From Gallionella sp. (lineage in GTDB: Bacteria > Pseudomonadota > Gammaproteobacteria > Burkholderiales > Gallionellaceae): a stretch of 7,633 nt of DNA. This document shows positions 5,847 through 7,633 of this stretch, piece by piece (the first letter of the stretch is position 1; every line of letters begins with the position of its first letter). The translations under genes were made by a program, and so were the position numbers. Under the pieces are notes generated by a model. That model did not search any database, had not been told where the DNA came from, and saw only the letters and a list, made by a program, of their open reading frames with translations. The DNA is taken from positions 1 through 7,633 of the forward strand of contig JANYHX010000203.1 of the NCBI GenBank assembly GCA_025362155.1. Direction: 5' to 3'.

Positions 5847-7007
5847 ATGGCACAACTGGGACGGCCTGGCCTAACTGCATCGCAAAAAGCGGAGCTGTGG
5901 GAAAGATGGAAATCGGGACAGTCGTTAAGTGATATTGGTCGCGCCCTTGGTAAACATGCGGGATCAATTCATGGTGTTGTATCGGGTAACGGGGGCTATA
6001 TACCGGCTGTTCGTCGGCGTTCCCCTCAAGCGTTGACGCTGGCGGAGCGTGAAGAGATTTCGCGCGGCATTGCCAGCAATACTCCGATACGACAAATCGC
6101 TGTTGCAATAGGGAGGGCTCCATCCACAGTGAGTCGAGAAATTTCTCGTCATGGCGGCCTCATGAAATATCGCGCATCTGAGGCAGATTCTGAAGCCTGG
6201 GCACGCGCTCGTCGCCCCAAGGAATGCCGGCTGGCTATCTGCAAAAGGCTACAATGGACCGTAGCCAATAAGCTGAAACTTGATTGGTCACCACAGCAAA
6301 TATCGGGGTGGCTCAAATTGCGATTTCCAGATGATGAGAGTATGCGCGTATCCCACGAAACGATCTATCGTAGCCTGTTCATTCAGGCTCGTGGCGTTCT
6401 TAAAAAGGAACTGGTTGAGCACTTGCGATCACGGCGCATGATGCGCCGTTCAAAGAATGCCACCACGGACGGCCAACCACGGGGCCAAATTATTGAGGGT
6501 ATTTCCATCCGCGAACGCCCTGCCGAAATTGAAGACCGGGCTGTGCCCGGTCATTGGGAAGGGGATTTAATTACCGGGTCGAACAATACGCATATAGCGA
6601 CCCTAGTCGAGCGCCACTCCCGTTTTACCCTGCTCGTAAAGGTCAAAGGAAAAGACACTGCCAGTGTGGTAACGGCCCTAAGCAAGCAAGTTCGTAAACT
6701 GCCCGCTGAATTGCGCCGCTCACTGACTTGGGATCGGGGCATGGAGCTTGCACGGCATAAGGAGTTCACCCTCTCAACAGGTGTTCTGGTTTACTTCTGT
6801 GATCCGCGCAGCCCATGGCAACGAGGCACCAACGAAAACACAAACCGCCTCTTGCGACAATATTTCCCGAAGGGAACGGATCTATCTGGATACACGCAGA
6901 TGGAGTTGAACAAAATAGCGCTTCGATTAAACCAGAGGCCAAGAAAAACCTTGGGGTTTATTACGCCAGCAGATAAACTGCAGGCTAGTGTTGCATCGAC
7001 CGGTTGA
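5847..7007 (+). CDS. IS30-family transposase
   Basis: 386-aa DDE transposase of normal IS30-family length, which cuts and joins the ends of its own element. The N-terminal part has two helix-turn-helix-like regions: LTASQKAELWERWKSGQSLS (9-28), and LTLAEREEISRGIA to STVSREISRHGG (63-104), the latter the typical IS30 site-recognition motif. The catalytic triad is visible in its usual settings: D240 in GHWEGDLI, D296 in LTWDRGMEL, and E330 in SPWQRGTNENTNRLLRQYFP. The D296 to E330 spacing (33 residues between) fits DD(33)E. The ATG at 5847 is preferred over GTG 5838 because GAAAGG (5833-5838) lies 8 bases before it. The stop TGA (7005-7007) falls inside the right inverted repeat. No frameshift or missing key residue is seen, so the element may be active. 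Confidence 0.95.
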   Translation: MAQLGRPGLTASQKAELWERWKSGQSLSDIGRALGKHAGSIHGVVSGNGGYIPAVRRRSPQALTLAEREEISRGIASNTPIRQIAVAIGRAPSTVSREISRHGGLMKYRASEADSEAWARARRPKECRLAICKRLQWTVANKLKLDWSPQQISGWLKLRFPDDESMRVSHETIYRSLFIQARGVLKKELVEHLRSRRMMRRSKNATTDGQPRGQIIEGISIRERPAEIEDRAVPGHWEGDLITGSNNTHIATLVERHSRFTLLVKVKGKDTASVVTALSKQVRKLPAELRRSLTWDRGMELARHKEFTLSTGVLVYFCDPRSPWQRGTNENTNRLLRQYFPKGTDLSGYTQMELNKIALRLNQRPRKTLGFITPADKLQASVASTG

Positions 7008-7015
7008 ACCCACCG
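6989..7015 (-). repeat. IS30 element right inverted repeat
   Basis: Partner of 5784-5810. It contains the last codons and stop of the transposase gene. Confidence 0.88.
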
Positions 7016-7617
7016 GACTTACTTTTAGAAACACGGGGATGTTTTCCCGTCAGAAAACATTTCAAGATTATTTCGATGTGGGTGCAGAACATCCAGTGAT
7101 TAAGGTCAGTAAAGAATCGCTTGTTGAGATATCACAAATTTATCATTCCTTTTTGGAGGCTACTAAAAAAGACTCAGGAGGGGCTGCCTTTCCAGAGATT
7201 CTGCGTGCGATGAGTATGTTCGACTCATTAAGTTTCTTGCCTCAAAACTCCGAATTTCACGTTCTGCATCTATTTGCAATAGTTGAGATGTTGATTACAC
7301 ACAATCCAAAATTAGAAGACCGAGGTGATTCAATTACTCATCAAATGCAATCAAAAATCCCTCTTCTTTTTCGCCGCTTTTCTAAACCATTAGATTTTTC
7401 TAACTTCTTTCCAAATGCGACAGAGAAGAAAATATGGTCAGCTTTATACACGTATCGAAGCGCGTTAGCGCATGGAGGAATTCCTAATTTTCAGGCGAAT
7501 TTAAAAATTCTTAAAGATGCAAACAATGCAAAAGCTTTTCTAAGAGAGGTGGTAAAGGCATTGCTTAGGCACTGTTTAAAAGAGCCACAACTATACAAAG
7601 ATTTACGAGAGTGCTAG
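7016..7617 (+). pseudogene. HEPN-domain protein fragment (ApeA-like C terminus), 5' truncated
   Basis: About 200 native residues immediately right of the IS30 end, encoded by visibly A+T-richer DNA than the flanking genes, which suggests horizontal origin. The reading frame is open across the IS30 border; a GTG at 6988 lies in the IS end and the first internal ATG is 7039, neither with an SD, so the true N terminus is probably lost. The protein looks all-helical. A helix FHVLHLFAIVEMLITHNPKL, at about 90-109 counting from 6988, and the later ALYTYRSALAHGG (152-164) give the HEPN pattern, with R157-x4-H162 as the RNase-type R-x4-H motif. This arrangement resembles the Apea-like HEPN domain at the C terminus of the anti-phage protein ApeA and relatives. 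Those proteins are usually larger with an N-terminal sensor region, which is not present here. Family call by eye; the gene is probably inactive unless transcribed from the IS. Confidence 0.62.
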
Positions 7618-7620
7618 TTT

Positions 7621-7632
7621 CGATGATCATCG
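7621..7632. repeat. 12-bp perfect palindrome at window edge
   Basis: CGATGATCATCG begins three bases after the stop of the HEPN-like gene. It could be an operator or the start of a longer structure, but the window ends one base later. No T-tract is visible. Confidence 0.4.
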
Positions 7633-7633
7633 G

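Larger units (their letters stand above)
5784..7015. mobile_element. IS30-family insertion sequence, apparently complete
   Basis: An about 1.23-kb element with imperfect terminal inverted repeats surrounding one full-length transposase gene. The repeats pair 5784-5810 with 6989-7015: CGGTGGGTTCAACCGGTC is perfect, then a 2-base mismatch, then TGCAACA is perfect. The outermost CG on each side may be a 2-bp target duplication, which would put the ends at 5786 and 7013; since CG is self-complementary the two readings cannot be separated. It interrupts the IS3 orfA on the left, and abuts a HEPN-like gene fragment on the right. Confidence 0.88.

Noticed and set aside
7039..7617. HEPN-like gene as an intact gene starting at ATG 7039
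   Set aside because: No SD precedes it, the frame is open up to the IS30 border, and family members are normally longer, so a 5' truncation is the simpler reading.
1..7633. CRISPR array, phage genes, toxin-antitoxin pair
   Set aside because: No regularly spaced repeats were seen, and no antitoxin-like small gene accompanies the HEPN fragment inside the window.

Overview
The window looks like chromosomal DNA of a betaproteobacterium. Protein texture (RhlE-type helicase with a Gly/Asn/Arg/Ser-rich tail, a COG3235-like membrane protein, a 67-aa CspA-family protein, a discriminating-type GltX) would fit Nitrosomonadales such as Gallionella/Sideroxydans relatives. That placement is from family memory, not from a search.

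Left half (1-4230) is an ordinary housekeeping region. A leader of about 300 bp precedes rhlE (300-1925, +), an ATP-dependent DEAD-box RNA helicase. It is followed 37 bp later by a small polytopic membrane protein (1963-2640, +). That gene converges with gltX (4095-2704, -, glutamyl-tRNA synthetase), and one strong U-flanked hairpin between them can terminate both. gltX is divergent from a tRNA-like gene at 4227-4298 (+).

The right half (4230-7633) is a zone of mobile-element damage. (a) A 693-bp internally deleted IS4-family element sits exactly at the 3' end of the tRNA-like gene. It has 19-bp perfect terminal inverted repeats and an 11-bp perfect target duplication that regenerates the tRNA acceptor strand. 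(b) A CspA-family gene (5292-5089, -) has a strong SD, its own terminator, and a second terminator-shaped hairpin in its 5' leader just before the SD. (c) The 5' part of an IS3-family orfA is broken after 87 codons by an apparently intact IS30-family element (about 5784-7015) with a complete DDE transposase. (d) Immediately beyond the IS30 right end lies the 3' part of an A+T-rich gene. Its product ends in a HEPN-like domain (R-x4-H) resembling the C-terminal domain of ApeA-type anti-phage proteins. The 5' end of this gene is missing.

The genes do not form one pathway. The points of most interest are the degenerate Val-like tRNA carrying a CUC (Glu) anticodon and capped by an IS4 remnant, the possible attenuator in the csp leader, and the decapitated HEPN gene next to the nested IS3/IS30 elements.
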